From Mesorhizobium sp. SOD10 (GTDB lineage: Bacteria; Pseudomonadota; Alphaproteobacteria; Rhizobiales; Rhizobiaceae), in assembly GCA_000824805.1 (NCBI GenBank), contig CCNA01000026.1:19483-83482 (forward strand): a stretch of DNA of 64,000 nt. Reading direction: 5' to 3'. Shown one piece after another: positions 50,099 to 60,106 of this stretch. The stretch's first letter is position 1, and each line of letters begins with the position of its first letter. The translations under genes were made by a program, and so were the position numbers. The notes under the pieces were generated by a model. The model was not told the origin of the DNA. It searched no databases and saw only the letters and a list, made by a program, of their open reading frames with translations.

Positions 50099-51367
50099 AT
50101 GCGCACTACACTGACCTGCGCCGCGCTTATGCTTGCCCTGGGTTCCGGCCCGGCCCTGGCGCAGTCCGGCGAAATCACCATCTGGAGCTGGAACATCGCC
50201 GCCTCGTCGCTGAAGGCGACGGTCGAGGGCTTCAACAAGAAATACCCCGACATCAAGGTCACGGTTCAGGACCTCGGCAACCAGCCGACCTATGACAAGT
50301 CGATCGCCGGCTGCGCCGCCGGCGGCGTCGGCCTGCCCGACATCGTCTCGATCGAGAACGGCGAGGCCGAGAACTACTGGAGCCAGTTTCCCGACTGTTT
50401 CGTCGACCTGCACACGCTGGGCTACACGGCGGAAGACCAGAAGAAATTCCCCGATTTCAAGCGCACCGAGCTCGAAGTCGGCGACAAGGCCTATGCCATG
50501 CCCTGGGATTCCGGCCCGGTCGCCGTTTTCTATCGCCGCGACTTCTATGAGAAAGCCGGCGTCGACCCCGCCTCGATCAAGACCTGGGACGATTTCATCG
50601 CCGCCGGCAAGAAGATCCAGGCCGCCAATCCCGGCGTGTCGATGACCAATGCCGATTTCAACGGCGACACCGAATTCTTCCGCATGATCTCCAACGAGCA
50701 GGGCTGCGGCTATTTCGCCGAGGACGGCCAGTCGATCACCGTGGCCGAGCCGAAATGCGTCGACGCCATGGCCAAGGTCAAGGAGATGAAGGACGCCGGC
50801 ATCGTGTCGTCGGCCGACTGGTCGACCAAGATCACCAACAACACCGCCGGCACTGTCGCCAGCCAGGTCTATGGCGGCTGGTATGAAGGCACGATCCGCA
50901 CCGAATCGCCCAAGGAGAGCGGCAAATGGGGCGTCTACCTGATGCCCAGCCTGACCGCAGACGGCCCGCGCGCGGCCAATCTCGGCGGCTCGTCGCTCGC
51001 CATCACCTCGGCCTCGAAGAACAAGGAAGCGGCTTACGCCTATTTGAAATATACGCTGGAGACCAATGAGGGCCAGATCACCATGCTGAAGGATTTCGGC
51101 CTGGTGCCGTCGCTGATCTCGGCGCTCGACGATCCTTACGTCTCGCAGCCGCAGCCCTATTGGGGCGGCCAGGCCGTCTGGAAGGACATCCTGGCGACGC
51201 TCCCCAAGGTGGTGCCGAGCCGCGGCACGCAGTTCCAGAGCGACGCCGAGATCATCCTGCGGGCCGTGCAGACCAAATATCTGGCCAACGGCTATCCCGA
51301 CGCCAAGGCCGCGCTCGACGACGCCGCCAAGCAGATCGCCGCCGCGACCGGCCTGCCGGTGAAGTAG
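50099..51367 (+). CDS. Sugar ABC transporter substrate-binding protein
   Basis: A 422-residue type 2 binding protein (carbohydrate CUT1 class). Signal peptide MRTTLTCAALMLALGSGPAL then AQSG. The mature opening GEITIWSWNIAASSLKATVE is followed by RDFYEKAGVDPASIKTWDDF and LKDFGLVPSLISAL. The strong GGGAGGA ribosome site fixes the ATG at 50099. A short CTCAC-G-GTGAG palindrome lies at 50063-50073, in the divergent region. First gene of the operon. Confidence 0.93.
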   Translation: MRTTLTCAALMLALGSGPALAQSGEITIWSWNIAASSLKATVEGFNKKYPDIKVTVQDLGNQPTYDKSIAGCAAGGVGLPDIVSIENGEAENYWSQFPDCFVDLHTLGYTAEDQKKFPDFKRTELEVGDKAYAMPWDSGPVAVFYRRDFYEKAGVDPASIKTWDDFIAAGKKIQAANPGVSMTNADFNGDTEFFRMISNEQGCGYFAEDGQSITVAEPKCVDAMAKVKEMKDAGIVSSADWSTKITNNTAGTVASQVYGGWYEGTIRTESPKESGKWGVYLMPSLTADGPRAANLGGSSLAITSASKNKEAAYAYLKYTLETNEGQITMLKDFGLVPSLISALDDPYVSQPQPYWGGQAVWKDILATLPKVVPSRGTQFQSDAEIILRAVQTKYLANGYPDAKAALDDAAKQIAAATGLPVK

Positions 51368-51426
51368 AGCGCCGCTTTTCCTTCTCCCACAAGGGAGAAG
51401 GGAAAGACAAAGAAAGGAGGAAGCCA

Positions 51427-52287
51427 ATGCGCACGCAGAACGCCACCGCGTACCGCTTCCTCACGCCTTACCTTCTGATCTTCGCCATCTTCTGGATCTG
51501 GCCGATCATCTCGTCCTTCCTGATTTCCTTCCAGGCGACGCGTACCGTGCCGTGGCGCTTCGCGCCGGCCTTCAACTGGGGCCGCCTGATCGGCGACCCC
51601 GCCTTCTACAACGCGCTCAAGAACACGCTGCTGATCCTGGTCATCCAGGTTCCGGTGATGATTGCGCTGGCGATCGTCATGGCGGTGCTTCTGAATTCGC
51701 CTCTGTTGAAGGCGCGCGGCCTCTACCGCTTCGCCTTCTTCGCCCCGGTGGTTGTCGGCGAGGTCGCCTATTCGGCCGTCTTCCGGCTGATGTTCAGCCT
51801 CGATTTCGGCATCGTCAACAAGCTCCTGGAGAGCGTCGGCCTCGAGAAGATCGACTGGTTCTCCAACGTCACGCCGGCCATGGCGGTGATCATGATCGCC
51901 GTGACCTGGCGCTGGGCCGGCTACAACGCCATCATCATCCTGGCTGGCCTGCAGTCGATCCCCGAGGATGTCTATGAGGCGGCGACGCTCGACCGCGTCA
52001 GCAAGCTGAAGCAGTTCTTCTACATCACGCTTCCGTTGCTCAAGCCCGTCATCGTTTTTTGCGCCGTGCTGTCGATCATCGGCACCATGCAGCTCTTCAC
52101 CGAGCCCTTCCTGATCACCGAGCGCGGCGGCCCGGGCGGCGGCACCGAGACGCTCGGCCTCCTGCTCTACCGCCAGGGTTTTCGGTCGCTCAATTTCGGC
52201 TATGCCTCAGCCGTCGCTTACACGATGGCGGGCCTCGCCATCGCCATCACTTTGGTGCAGCTCTGGCTGACGAGGGAACCGAAATGA
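51427..52287 (+). CDS. Sugar ABC transporter permease (MalF-like)
   Basis: A 286-residue permease with six membrane helices and the EAA loop IPEDVYEAATLDRVSKLKQF (near residue 175). The first CUT1 permease of the operon. The ATG follows AAAGGAGGAAGC. It overlaps the next permease by four bases (ATGA). It pairs with the second permease and ATPase to import an oligosaccharide or polyol. Confidence 0.92.
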   Translation: MRTQNATAYRFLTPYLLIFAIFWIWPIISSFLISFQATRTVPWRFAPAFNWGRLIGDPAFYNALKNTLLILVIQVPVMIALAIVMAVLLNSPLLKARGLYRFAFFAPVVVGEVAYSAVFRLMFSLDFGIVNKLLESVGLEKIDWFSNVTPAMAVIMIAVTWRWAGYNAIIILAGLQSIPEDVYEAATLDRVSKLKQFFYITLPLLKPVIVFCAVLSIIGTMQLFTEPFLITERGGPGGGTETLGLLLYRQGFRSLNFGYASAVAYTMAGLAIAITLVQLWLTREPK

Positions 52288-53120
52288 CCTCTCGTTCGCA
52301 AGCAAGGCTCGGGCGCAGCATCCTGCTGCATCTATTCCTGACGCCGCTGGCGCTGGTCTGGCTGTTTCCGCTGTGGATGATGGTGGTGTTCTCCACCATG
52401 CCCGACAACGGCATCTTCAGCCCCGGCATCGAGCTTCTGCCGCACGACAGTTTCCTCGACAATGTCGCCAATCTGCAGCGCGGCACCAATTTCATCGGCG
52501 CCATCGGCATCTCGGTCTCGGTGGCGGTGACCTACACGGTGCTTTCGGTGCTGCTCACCTCGATGGCCGGCTGGGCGCTGGCGCGCTACGACTTCCACGG
52601 CAAGGGCGCGGTGGTCGCCATCATCTTCGGCACCATCACGCTTCCCTATGCCGTGGTGCTCATCCCGCAATTCATCATGGTGGCGCGCGATTTCGGCTTG
52701 GCCAACACCTGGATCGCCCTGATCGTGCCGCCGCTCTTCAATTCGCTCGGCGTGCTCTTCATGCGCCAGGCCTTCTCGATGATGCCGGCCGAATTGTTCG
52801 ACGCCGCCCGCGTCGAGGGCGTCAAGGAATGGCGCATCTTCCTGTTCGTGGCGCTGCCGCTGGCCCGCCCGATGCTGGCGGCGCTTGCGATCATCCTCTT
52901 CCTCGCCTCGTGGAACAACTATCTCTGGCCGCTGCTGATCAACAGCCAGCCGGGCGCGATGACGGCGCCGGTGGCGCTCGGCACGCTGGTCGGCCTCACC
53001 AAGGTCTCCTGGGGCGGCATCATGGCCGGCGCGGTCATGCTGACCGTGCCGATGCTCATCGTCTTCGTGCTGTTGCAGCGCCATTTCATCGCCGGCATCG
53101 CCGCCGGCGCGGTCAAGTAG
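52284..53120 (+). CDS. Sugar ABC transporter permease (MalG-like)
   Basis: A 278-residue permease with six membrane helices and the EAA loop MPAELFDAARVEGVKEWRIF (near residue 165). The usual conserved tail of MalG-type permeases (LLQRHFIAGIAAGAVK) is present. Translation starts in the ATGA overlap with the preceding permease. The ATPase follows 11 bases after the stop with GAAGGAG. Confidence 0.92.
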   Translation: MTSRSQARLGRSILLHLFLTPLALVWLFPLWMMVVFSTMPDNGIFSPGIELLPHDSFLDNVANLQRGTNFIGAIGISVSVAVTYTVLSVLLTSMAGWALARYDFHGKGAVVAIIFGTITLPYAVVLIPQFIMVARDFGLANTWIALIVPPLFNSLGVLFMRQAFSMMPAELFDAARVEGVKEWRIFLFVALPLARPMLAALAIILFLASWNNYLWPLLINSQPGAMTAPVALGTLVGLTKVSWGGIMAGAVMLTVPMLIVFVLLQRHFIAGIAAGAVK

Positions 53121-53131
53121 GAAGGAGCGCG

Positions 53132-54217
<1,086 letters not shown>

Positions 54218-54275
54218 CCCGAAATTTTTCTTTGCCGGCATGCCAGGCGTGCCGGCGACCCATGGAGAATTCGAC

Positions 54276-56303
54276 ATGACATCCAGGAAAATCCGCTGGG
54301 GCATTCTCGGGCCCGGCAGCATCGCAAAGTCCTTTGCCGGCGGCGTGGCGGGGTCGCGCACCGGCACGCTTGAGGCGCTCGGCGCCCGCAACCCCGCCAA
54401 GCCGGGCCTTGCCGGTACCTTTCCGGGCGCGCGCATCCTCGACGGCTATGACGCGCTGCTCGCCGACGAGAATGTCGACGCCGTCTACATTTCGATCCCG
54501 CATCCCGGTCACGCCGAATGGGCGATCAAGGCCGCCGAGGCCGGCAAGCATGTGCTATGCGAAAAGCCGCTGGCGCTCACCGCCTTCGAGGCCGACGCCA
54601 TGATGCATGCCGCGCGCAAGGCCGGCACGTTTCTCGGCGAAGCCTTCATGTACCGGCTGCATCCGCAGACGCTTCAGCTGGTCGAGCTGATCAAGTCGGG
54701 CGCCATTGGCGAGGTCCGCATGATCAAGTCGAGCTTCGGTTTCGCCATGCCGGGCTTCATGCCGGAGCACAGGCTCTACGCCAACGAGCTTGCCGGCGGC
54801 GGCATCCTCGATGTCGGCGGCTATCCGGTGTCGATGGCGCGGCTGATCGCCGGCGCCGCGGCGGGGCAGCCTTTCCTCGAGCCCGACAAGGTTGTTGGCG
54901 CCGCCCATCTCGGCCGGTCCGGTGTCGACGAATGGGCTTCCGCTTTGCTCCATTTCCCCGGCGGCCTCGTCGCCGAAATCTCCTGCAGCATCTCGCTCGA
55001 TCAAGACAATGTGCTGCGCATCTTCGGCAGCAAGGGCCGGATCGAGGTGCCCGATTTCTGGTTCGCCGGTGGCAACCGCGATGTCGGACCGGGCCGGATC
55101 GAGGTGATCCGGTCCGGGGCGGCTCGCGAGGCCATCAGCCTCAACGAGACGCGCCACCTCTATTCCTTCGAGGTTGATGCCGCCGGCGAGGCGATCCTTG
55201 CCGGACGGCAGGAGTTCGCCTGGCCGGGCATGTCCTGGGCCGACAGCCTGGGCACGCTGCGCGTGCTCGACAAATGGCGGGCCGCCATCGGCCTCGAATA
55301 CGAGATCGAAAAGCCGGCTAAGCGCGTCAACACCATTGCCGGCCGGCCATTGCGCAGCGATGGCAAGGCCATCGGCAAGCGTGACATTCCGGGCCTGCCG
55401 CGCGCCGTATCCCGGCTGGCGCTCGGCTTCGAGGATTTCCGCACCTTCTCCTCCGGCTCGATCCTGCTCGACGCCTATTTCGAGGCCGGTGGCAATCTGT
55501 TCGACACCGGCTTCGTCTACGCCGCCGGCTACACCGAGACGCTGCTTGGCCAATGGCTGAAGAATCGAGGCGTGCGCGAGCAGTCGGTGATCATCGCCAA
55601 GGGCGCGCATTCGCCGCTCTGCTATCCCGATGTGATTGCGAAGCAGCTGGCCCAGTCGCTCGACCGGCTGCAGACCGACCATGTCGACATCTATTTCATG
55701 CACCGCGACAATCCGGACGTGCCGGTCGGCGAGTTCGTCGACGCGATGGACGCCGAGGCCAAGGCCGGCCGCATCCGCGGCTTGTTCGGCGGCTCCAACT
55801 GGACGATGGAGCGCATGGACGAAGCGATCGCCTATGCCGAGAAGAACGGCAGGCAGAAGCCTGGCGCGCTCTCCAACAACTTCTCGCTGGCCGAGATGCT
55901 CGAGCCGATTTGGGCGGGCTGCGTCACCTCGTCCACCGACGCCTGGAAGGCCTGGCTGACGGCGAGGCAGATGCCCAACTTCGCCTGGTCGAGCCAGGGC
56001 CGCGGCTTCTTCACCGACCGCGCCGGCCGCGACCGGACCGACAATGAGGAACTGGTGCGGGTCTGGTACTCGGAAAAGAATTTCGGCCGCCGCGACCGCG
56101 CCATCGAGCTGGCGCGCAGGCTCGGCAAGAGCCCAATCCATGTCGCGCTGGCTTACGTGCTGGCGCAGCCCTTCCCGTCGATCCCGCTGATCGGCCCCCG
56201 CACGCTGGACGAGCTGGAGGACAGCCTGAAGGCCCTGGATATCAAGCTGACGCCGGAGGATGTGGCATGGCTGGACGAGGGGCCGGAGAGGAGGAGGGCT
56301 TAG
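54276..56303 (+). CDS. Gfo/Idh/MocA-aldo/keto reductase fusion
   Basis: A 675-residue bifunctional-looking protein. Residues 1-345 form a Gfo/Idh/MocA sugar dehydrogenase unit: GILGPGSIAKSFAGG near the N terminus, CEKPLALTAFEAD with the EKP motif, and YRLHPQTLQLVELIKSGAIGE. Residues about 365-675 are an aldo/keto reductase: FDTGFVY (catalytic Asp and Tyr), VIIAKGAHSP (Lys) and VDIYFMHRDNPD (His), and the closing FPSIPLIGPRTLDELEDSL. Both catalytic sets look intact. It is the last gene of the sugar operon, so it likely works on the imported sugar. Fusion without a frameshift is clear. Confidence 0.85.
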   Translation: MTSRKIRWGILGPGSIAKSFAGGVAGSRTGTLEALGARNPAKPGLAGTFPGARILDGYDALLADENVDAVYISIPHPGHAEWAIKAAEAGKHVLCEKPLALTAFEADAMMHAARKAGTFLGEAFMYRLHPQTLQLVELIKSGAIGEVRMIKSSFGFAMPGFMPEHRLYANELAGGGILDVGGYPVSMARLIAGAAAGQPFLEPDKVVGAAHLGRSGVDEWASALLHFPGGLVAEISCSISLDQDNVLRIFGSKGRIEVPDFWFAGGNRDVGPGRIEVIRSGAAREAISLNETRHLYSFEVDAAGEAILAGRQEFAWPGMSWADSLGTLRVLDKWRAAIGLEYEIEKPAKRVNTIAGRPLRSDGKAIGKRDIPGLPRAVSRLALGFEDFRTFSSGSILLDAYFEAGGNLFDTGFVYAAGYTETLLGQWLKNRGVREQSVIIAKGAHSPLCYPDVIAKQLAQSLDRLQTDHVDIYFMHRDNPDVPVGEFVDAMDAEAKAGRIRGLFGGSNWTMERMDEAIAYAEKNGRQKPGALSNNFSLAEMLEPIWAGCVTSSTDAWKAWLTARQMPNFAWSSQGRGFFTDRAGRDRTDNEELVRVWYSEKNFGRRDRAIELARRLGKSPIHVALAYVLAQPFPSIPLIGPRTLDELEDSLKALDIKLTPEDVAWLDEGPERRRA

Positions 56304-56306
56304 CGC

Positions 56307-56412
56307 CGACGCTGGAGATTGGCGAAACCGGCTGTGACGTCCGATTTCCCCCCTTGCGGGGGAGATGCCTGGCAAGGCAGAGGGGGTGCTGTCCCGCCAA
56401 CGTCTCCAGCTG
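56307..56412. repeat. Dispersed repeat, family E
   Basis: About 106 bases opening CGACGCTGGAGATTGGCGAA and containing a CCCCCTTGCGGGGG hairpin followed by AGATGCCTGGCAAGGCAGAG. A copy lies at 59988-60092, partial ones at 56450-56540 and 59917-59965 and near 25790-25870. The 240-base gap between the fusion gene and the AsnC-type gene is filled by this unit and a second, partial inverted one. No gene is seen. Confidence 0.7.
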
Positions 56413-56543
56413 GCTAAAGTCGAGGCCGCGTCACGATCTGGCCAAGGTAGCGTTCCTTCACACCCCGCTCTGGCCTGCCGGCCATCTCCTCCGCAAGGGG
56501 GGGAGATCAGCAGCTTCGCCGCCCTGCCGACATCTCAGGCGCC

Positions 56544-56972
56544 CTACCGATCCACCCTCGTCGACAAAATAATCGACGACGACGTCCGCTCCACCCCGTC
56601 CATCGCCCCGATCTTGTCGAGCAACGCGTCGAGATCCCGGATCGACGGCGCGTCGACGATGACGATCATGTCGAAATTGCCGCTCACCGAATGGACCGTG
56701 CGGACCGGCGGAATCGCCGCGAGACTGCGAACCACCTTGTCGGCGAGCTTCGGCGTGACGGTGAGCAGCACATGCGCCTTGACCAGCCCCTGCTCGTAAT
56801 CTGGCGACAGCCTGACCCCATAGCCCTTGATGATGCCGCGCTGCTCCAGCCGCTCGATACGGCTCTGCACCGTGGTGCGCGACACGCCGAGCTGGCGCGC
56901 GAGCTCGGCGGTCGAGGCCCGCGCATTGGCGCGCAGCAGCGTGAGCAGGGCTTGTTCGGCTTCGGTGATCAT
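56544..56972 (-). CDS. Lrp/AsnC family regulator
   Basis: A 142-residue Lrp/AsnC regulator. Helix-turn-helix ASTAELARQLGVSRTTVQSRIERLEQRGI; RAM domain from VKAHVLLTVTPKLADKVVRS with SVSGNFDMIVIVDAPSIRDL. Divergent from the saccharopine/lysine dehydrogenase-family gene across a 137-base gap, so probably its lysine-responsive regulator. The ATG at 56972 has an AAGGG site; a TTG at 56993 is possible. Confidence 0.9.
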   Translation of the reverse strand: MITEAEQALLTLLRANARASTAELARQLGVSRTTVQSRIERLEQRGIIKGYGVRLSPDYEQGLVKAHVLLTVTPKLADKVVRSLAAIPPVRTVHSVSGNFDMIVIVDAPSIRDLDALLDKIGAMDGVERTSSSIILSTRVDR

Positions 56973-57109
56973 TTCGACGAAACCCTTCGGCAAATCGCTT
57001 GAAGTTCAGCTTCATACTGCCAGATTCCACGCTTCCTTTCGACAGGCAAGCTGCGATGATTCCCGCCAATCGAATTGGCCCAAATCAGGATTGGCAGGGG
57101 GTATTGACC

Positions 57110-58213
57110 ATGAAGAACATCGTTGTCGTCGGCGCCGGCAAGATCGGCTCGACCATCGCCGAAATGCTGAGCGCTACCGGCGACTATCGCGTCACCCTCG
57201 TCGACCGCTCAGCCGCCCAGCTTGCCGCCGCCGAATTGCCGGCCGGCGTCGAGACCCGCGAGCTTGACATCGCCGCCACGGGCGAGCTCGAAAAGGTGCT
57301 TGCAGGCAAATTCGCCGTGCTAAGCGCCGCGCCCTTCCACCTCACCACCCGTATCGCCGAGGCGGCCGCCGCCACCGGCGTTCATTATCTCGACCTCACT
57401 GAGGACGTGGTCTCGACCCGCCGGGTGAAGGAACTGGCGCGTGACGCCAAAACCGCCTTCATTCCGCAATGCGGCCTGGCGCCGGGCTTCATCTCGATCG
57501 TCGCCAACGACCTCGCCAGCCGCTTCGACACGCTGGAAAGCGTGCGCATGCGCGTCGGGGCGCTGCCGCAATATCCGTCGAACGCACTGAACTACAACCT
57601 GACCTGGAGCACCGACGGCGTCATCAACGAATATTGCGAGCCCTGCGAGGCGATCGTCGAGGGCGAGCTGATCGAGGTGCCGCCACTGGAAGAGCGCGAG
57701 GAGTTCTCGCTCGACGGCGTCACCTATGAGGCCTTCAACACCTCCGGCGGCCTCGGCACTTTGGCCGAGACGCTGAAGGGCAAGGTGCGCACGCTGAACT
57801 ACCGCACCATCCGCTATCCCGGCCATGCCGCGATCATGAAGGCGCTGCTCAACGACCTCGGCCTGCGTCACCGCCGCGACGTGCTGAAGGACATCTTCGA
57901 GAGCGCCCTGCCGGCGACGCTGCAGGACGTGGTCATCGTCTTCGCCACCGTCTCCGGCCGCCGCAACGGCCGCCTGCTGCAGGAGACCTACGCCAATAAG
58001 ATCTATTCGCAGCGCATCGGCAACATCGTGCGCAGCGCCATCCAGATCACCACCGCCTCCGGCATCTGCGCCGTGCTCGACATGCTGGCCGACGGCTCGC
58101 TGCCGGCGAAGGGTTTCGTACGCCAGGAAGACATCGCGCTCGACGCCTTCCTCGCCAACCGCTTCGGCCGCGCCTACGCCCAGCACGAGATGGTGAGCCG
58201 ACTGGCGAGCTGA
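57110..58213 (+). CDS. Saccharopine/lysine dehydrogenase family protein
   Basis: A 367-residue dehydrogenase with an N-terminal Rossmann loop NIVVVGAGKIGSTIAEML (residues 3-20). Further marks are DLTEDVVSTRRVKELARD, FIPQCGLAPGFISIVANDLA and a C-terminal substrate-binding part. Such proteins act in lysine breakdown, as saccharopine dehydrogenase or L-lysine 6-dehydrogenase; size favours the latter. The adjacent AsnC-type gene fits an amino-acid catabolic role. The ATG at 57110 has GCAGGGGG upstream. The exact reaction is not proven by sequence alone. Confidence 0.83.
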   Translation: MKNIVVVGAGKIGSTIAEMLSATGDYRVTLVDRSAAQLAAAELPAGVETRELDIAATGELEKVLAGKFAVLSAAPFHLTTRIAEAAAATGVHYLDLTEDVVSTRRVKELARDAKTAFIPQCGLAPGFISIVANDLASRFDTLESVRMRVGALPQYPSNALNYNLTWSTDGVINEYCEPCEAIVEGELIEVPPLEEREEFSLDGVTYEAFNTSGGLGTLAETLKGKVRTLNYRTIRYPGHAAIMKALLNDLGLRHRRDVLKDIFESALPATLQDVVIVFATVSGRRNGRLLQETYANKIYSQRIGNIVRSAIQITTASGICAVLDMLADGSLPAKGFVRQEDIALDAFLANRFGRAYAQHEMVSRLAS

Positions 58214-58228
58214 GGAGCTTCACGCCTT

Positions 58229-58443
58229 TTCCTCACCCCATCGCGCCTTGCTCTCCCTCGTCGACCGGTTCGCGCCTTTCCCCCTCCGGAGGGAGAGGAA
58301 GGGAGCCCGGCGTAATAGGTTCGCGCCCTTCCTCACCCCATCGCGCCTTGCTCTCCCTCGTCGACCGGTTCGCGCCTTTCCTCTCCCCCGTCGATCGGGG
58401 GAGAGGTGTCGAGCGGAGCTCGACGGAGTGGGGGTCGACCGGC
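58229..58443. repeat. Direct repeat block and family F unit
   Basis: A 52-base sequence starting CCTCACCCCATCGCGCCTTG is present at 58233-58284 and again at about 58335-58386, i.e. a direct repeat with a period near 102. The second copy leads into the family F unit (58380-58443) also seen at 8085. The whole stretch, up to lpdA's stop, has no gene that I can support. Confidence 0.7.
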
Positions 58444-58471
58444 GCCGGCGGTTGTTGCGGCAGAAGGGGGG

Positions 58472-59869
58472 CTAAACATGCAACGCGTGGCCGAGCGCCT
58501 TCAGCGCCGCTTCCTGGAAACCTTCGCCCTGCGTCGGATGCGTGTGGATCGTCCCGGCGATATCCTCGAGCCGCGCGCCCATTTCCAGCGCCAGGCCAAA
58601 GGCCGCCGCCAATTCCGACACGCCCTGCCCGACCGCCTGGATGCCCAGCACCAGATGATTGTCGGCGCGCGCAACGACCCGCACGAACCCATCCTCGCCT
58701 TGCTTGGTCATTGCGCGGCCGTTGGCGGCGAAGGGGAACTGGCCGATCTTGATCTCGCCGGCGAGCGCCTTCGCCTCGTCCGGCGCGAGACCGGCGGTGA
58801 CCAGCTCCGGGTCGGTGAAGCAGATCGCGGGAATGGCGCGCTTGTCCCAGCTCCTTTTGTGGCCGGCGACGATCTCGGCCACCATCTCGCCCTGCGCCAT
58901 CGCGCGGTGCGCCAGCATCGGCTCGCCGGTAACGTCGCCGATCGCAAAGATGCCGCGCATCGAGGTGCGGCACTGGTCGTCGATGCGGATGAATTTTCCC
59001 GCCATGTCGAGATCGATCTGCTCTAGCCCCCAGCCTTCCGTGAGCGGCTTGCGCCCGACCGTGACCAGGATCCTGTCCGCCGCGACCTTGCTATTCTTTC
59101 CGTCGGCCGTCTCGATCAGCAGCGCATCGCCCTTGGTCGAGAGCCCCTTGGCTTTCGCGCCGGTCATCACCTCGACGCCGAGCTCGCCGAGCCGCTTCAG
59201 CACCGGCCGGACGAGTTCCGCATCATATTGCATGAGCACACGCGGCAGGGCTTCGACCACGGTAACCTTGGCGCCCATCGTGGCGAAGGCCATGCCGAGC
59301 TCGAGCCCGATATAGCCGCCGCCGACGACGGCGAGCTTCTCCGGCACTTCGCTGAGCGCCAGCGCTTCGGTCGACGAGATCACCGGACCGCCGAAGGGCA
59401 GGAACGGCAGTTCGATCGGCGCCGAGCCGGTGGCGACCACCACGGTTTCGGCACGAATCACCTGCGTGCCGGTCTCGGTTTCGACCTCGACGGTCTTGCC
59501 GTCGCGGAAGGTCGCCCAGCCCTGCACGGTCTTGACCTTGGCCTTCTTGAGCAGGCCCGCCACGCCGCTGTTGAGCCGGCTAACTATACCATCTTTCCAT
59601 GCTATGGTCTTGGTCAGGTCGAGCGTCGGCGCACCGACCTTGATGCCGAGCGGATCCTTGCCGCCGGCAATATGCGCGATCTTGCCGAACTCTTCGGCGG
59701 CATGGATGAGCGCCTTGGACGGGATGCAACCGACATTGAGGCAGGTGCCGCCCGGCCTGCCGAACTCGACGATGACCGTATCGACGCCGAGCTGCCCGGC
59801 GCGGATGGCGCAGACATAACCGCCCGGACCGGCGCCGATGACGAGCAGCTTGCAGGAGATTTCTTTCAT
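58472..59869 (-). CDS. lpdA: Dihydrolipoyl dehydrogenase (E3)
   Basis: A 465-residue flavoprotein, the E3 component. It reoxidises the lipoyl groups of E2 with NAD. FAD motif VIGAGPGGYVCAIRAGQLG, redox disulfide GGTCLNVGCIPSKAL (near residue 42), NAD motif VVGGGYIGLELGMAFATMG and C-terminal THPTQGE with the catalytic HP pair. It is the last gene of the branched-chain 2-oxoacid dehydrogenase set and is separated from E2 by a repeat-rich gap of 237 bases. Confidence 0.95.
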   Translation of the reverse strand: MKEISCKLLVIGAGPGGYVCAIRAGQLGVDTVIVEFGRPGGTCLNVGCIPSKALIHAAEEFGKIAHIAGGKDPLGIKVGAPTLDLTKTIAWKDGIVSRLNSGVAGLLKKAKVKTVQGWATFRDGKTVEVETETGTQVIRAETVVVATGSAPIELPFLPFGGPVISSTEALALSEVPEKLAVVGGGYIGLELGMAFATMGAKVTVVEALPRVLMQYDAELVRPVLKRLGELGVEVMTGAKAKGLSTKGDALLIETADGKNSKVAADRILVTVGRKPLTEGWGLEQIDLDMAGKFIRIDDQCRTSMRGIFAIGDVTGEPMLAHRAMAQGEMVAEIVAGHKRSWDKRAIPAICFTDPELVTAGLAPDEAKALAGEIKIGQFPFAANGRAMTKQGEDGFVRVVARADNHLVLGIQAVGQGVSELAAAFGLALEMGARLEDIAGTIHTHPTQGEGFQEAALKALGHALHV

Positions 59870-59987
59870 GACGTGACCCTTCGATCCGAGGAAACGTTCC
59901 GTCGAGATCCTTCGCGCCCCCCTCTGTCCTGCCGGACATCTCCCCCACGAGGGGGGAGATTAGAAGCTTCGGCGCCTCGCTCATTCC

Positions 59988-60092
59988 GGGAGCGCTGGTG
60001 ATTGGCGAAAGCCGGCGTGACGGCCAATCTACCCCCTTGTGGGGGAGATGCCTGGCAAGGCAGAGGGGGGCGCTGTCCCGCCGACATCTCGA
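59988..60092. repeat. Dispersed repeat, family E (with inverted partial copy)
   Basis: A full family E unit (AGCGCTGGTGATTGGCGAAA, then CCCCCTTGTGGGGGAGATGC) faces a partial inverted copy at 59917-59965. The combined block could form a long hairpin between the E2 and E3 genes and may affect the relative level of E3. Confidence 0.7.
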
Positions 60093-60106
60093 TCGTCCCG
60101 CCTCCT

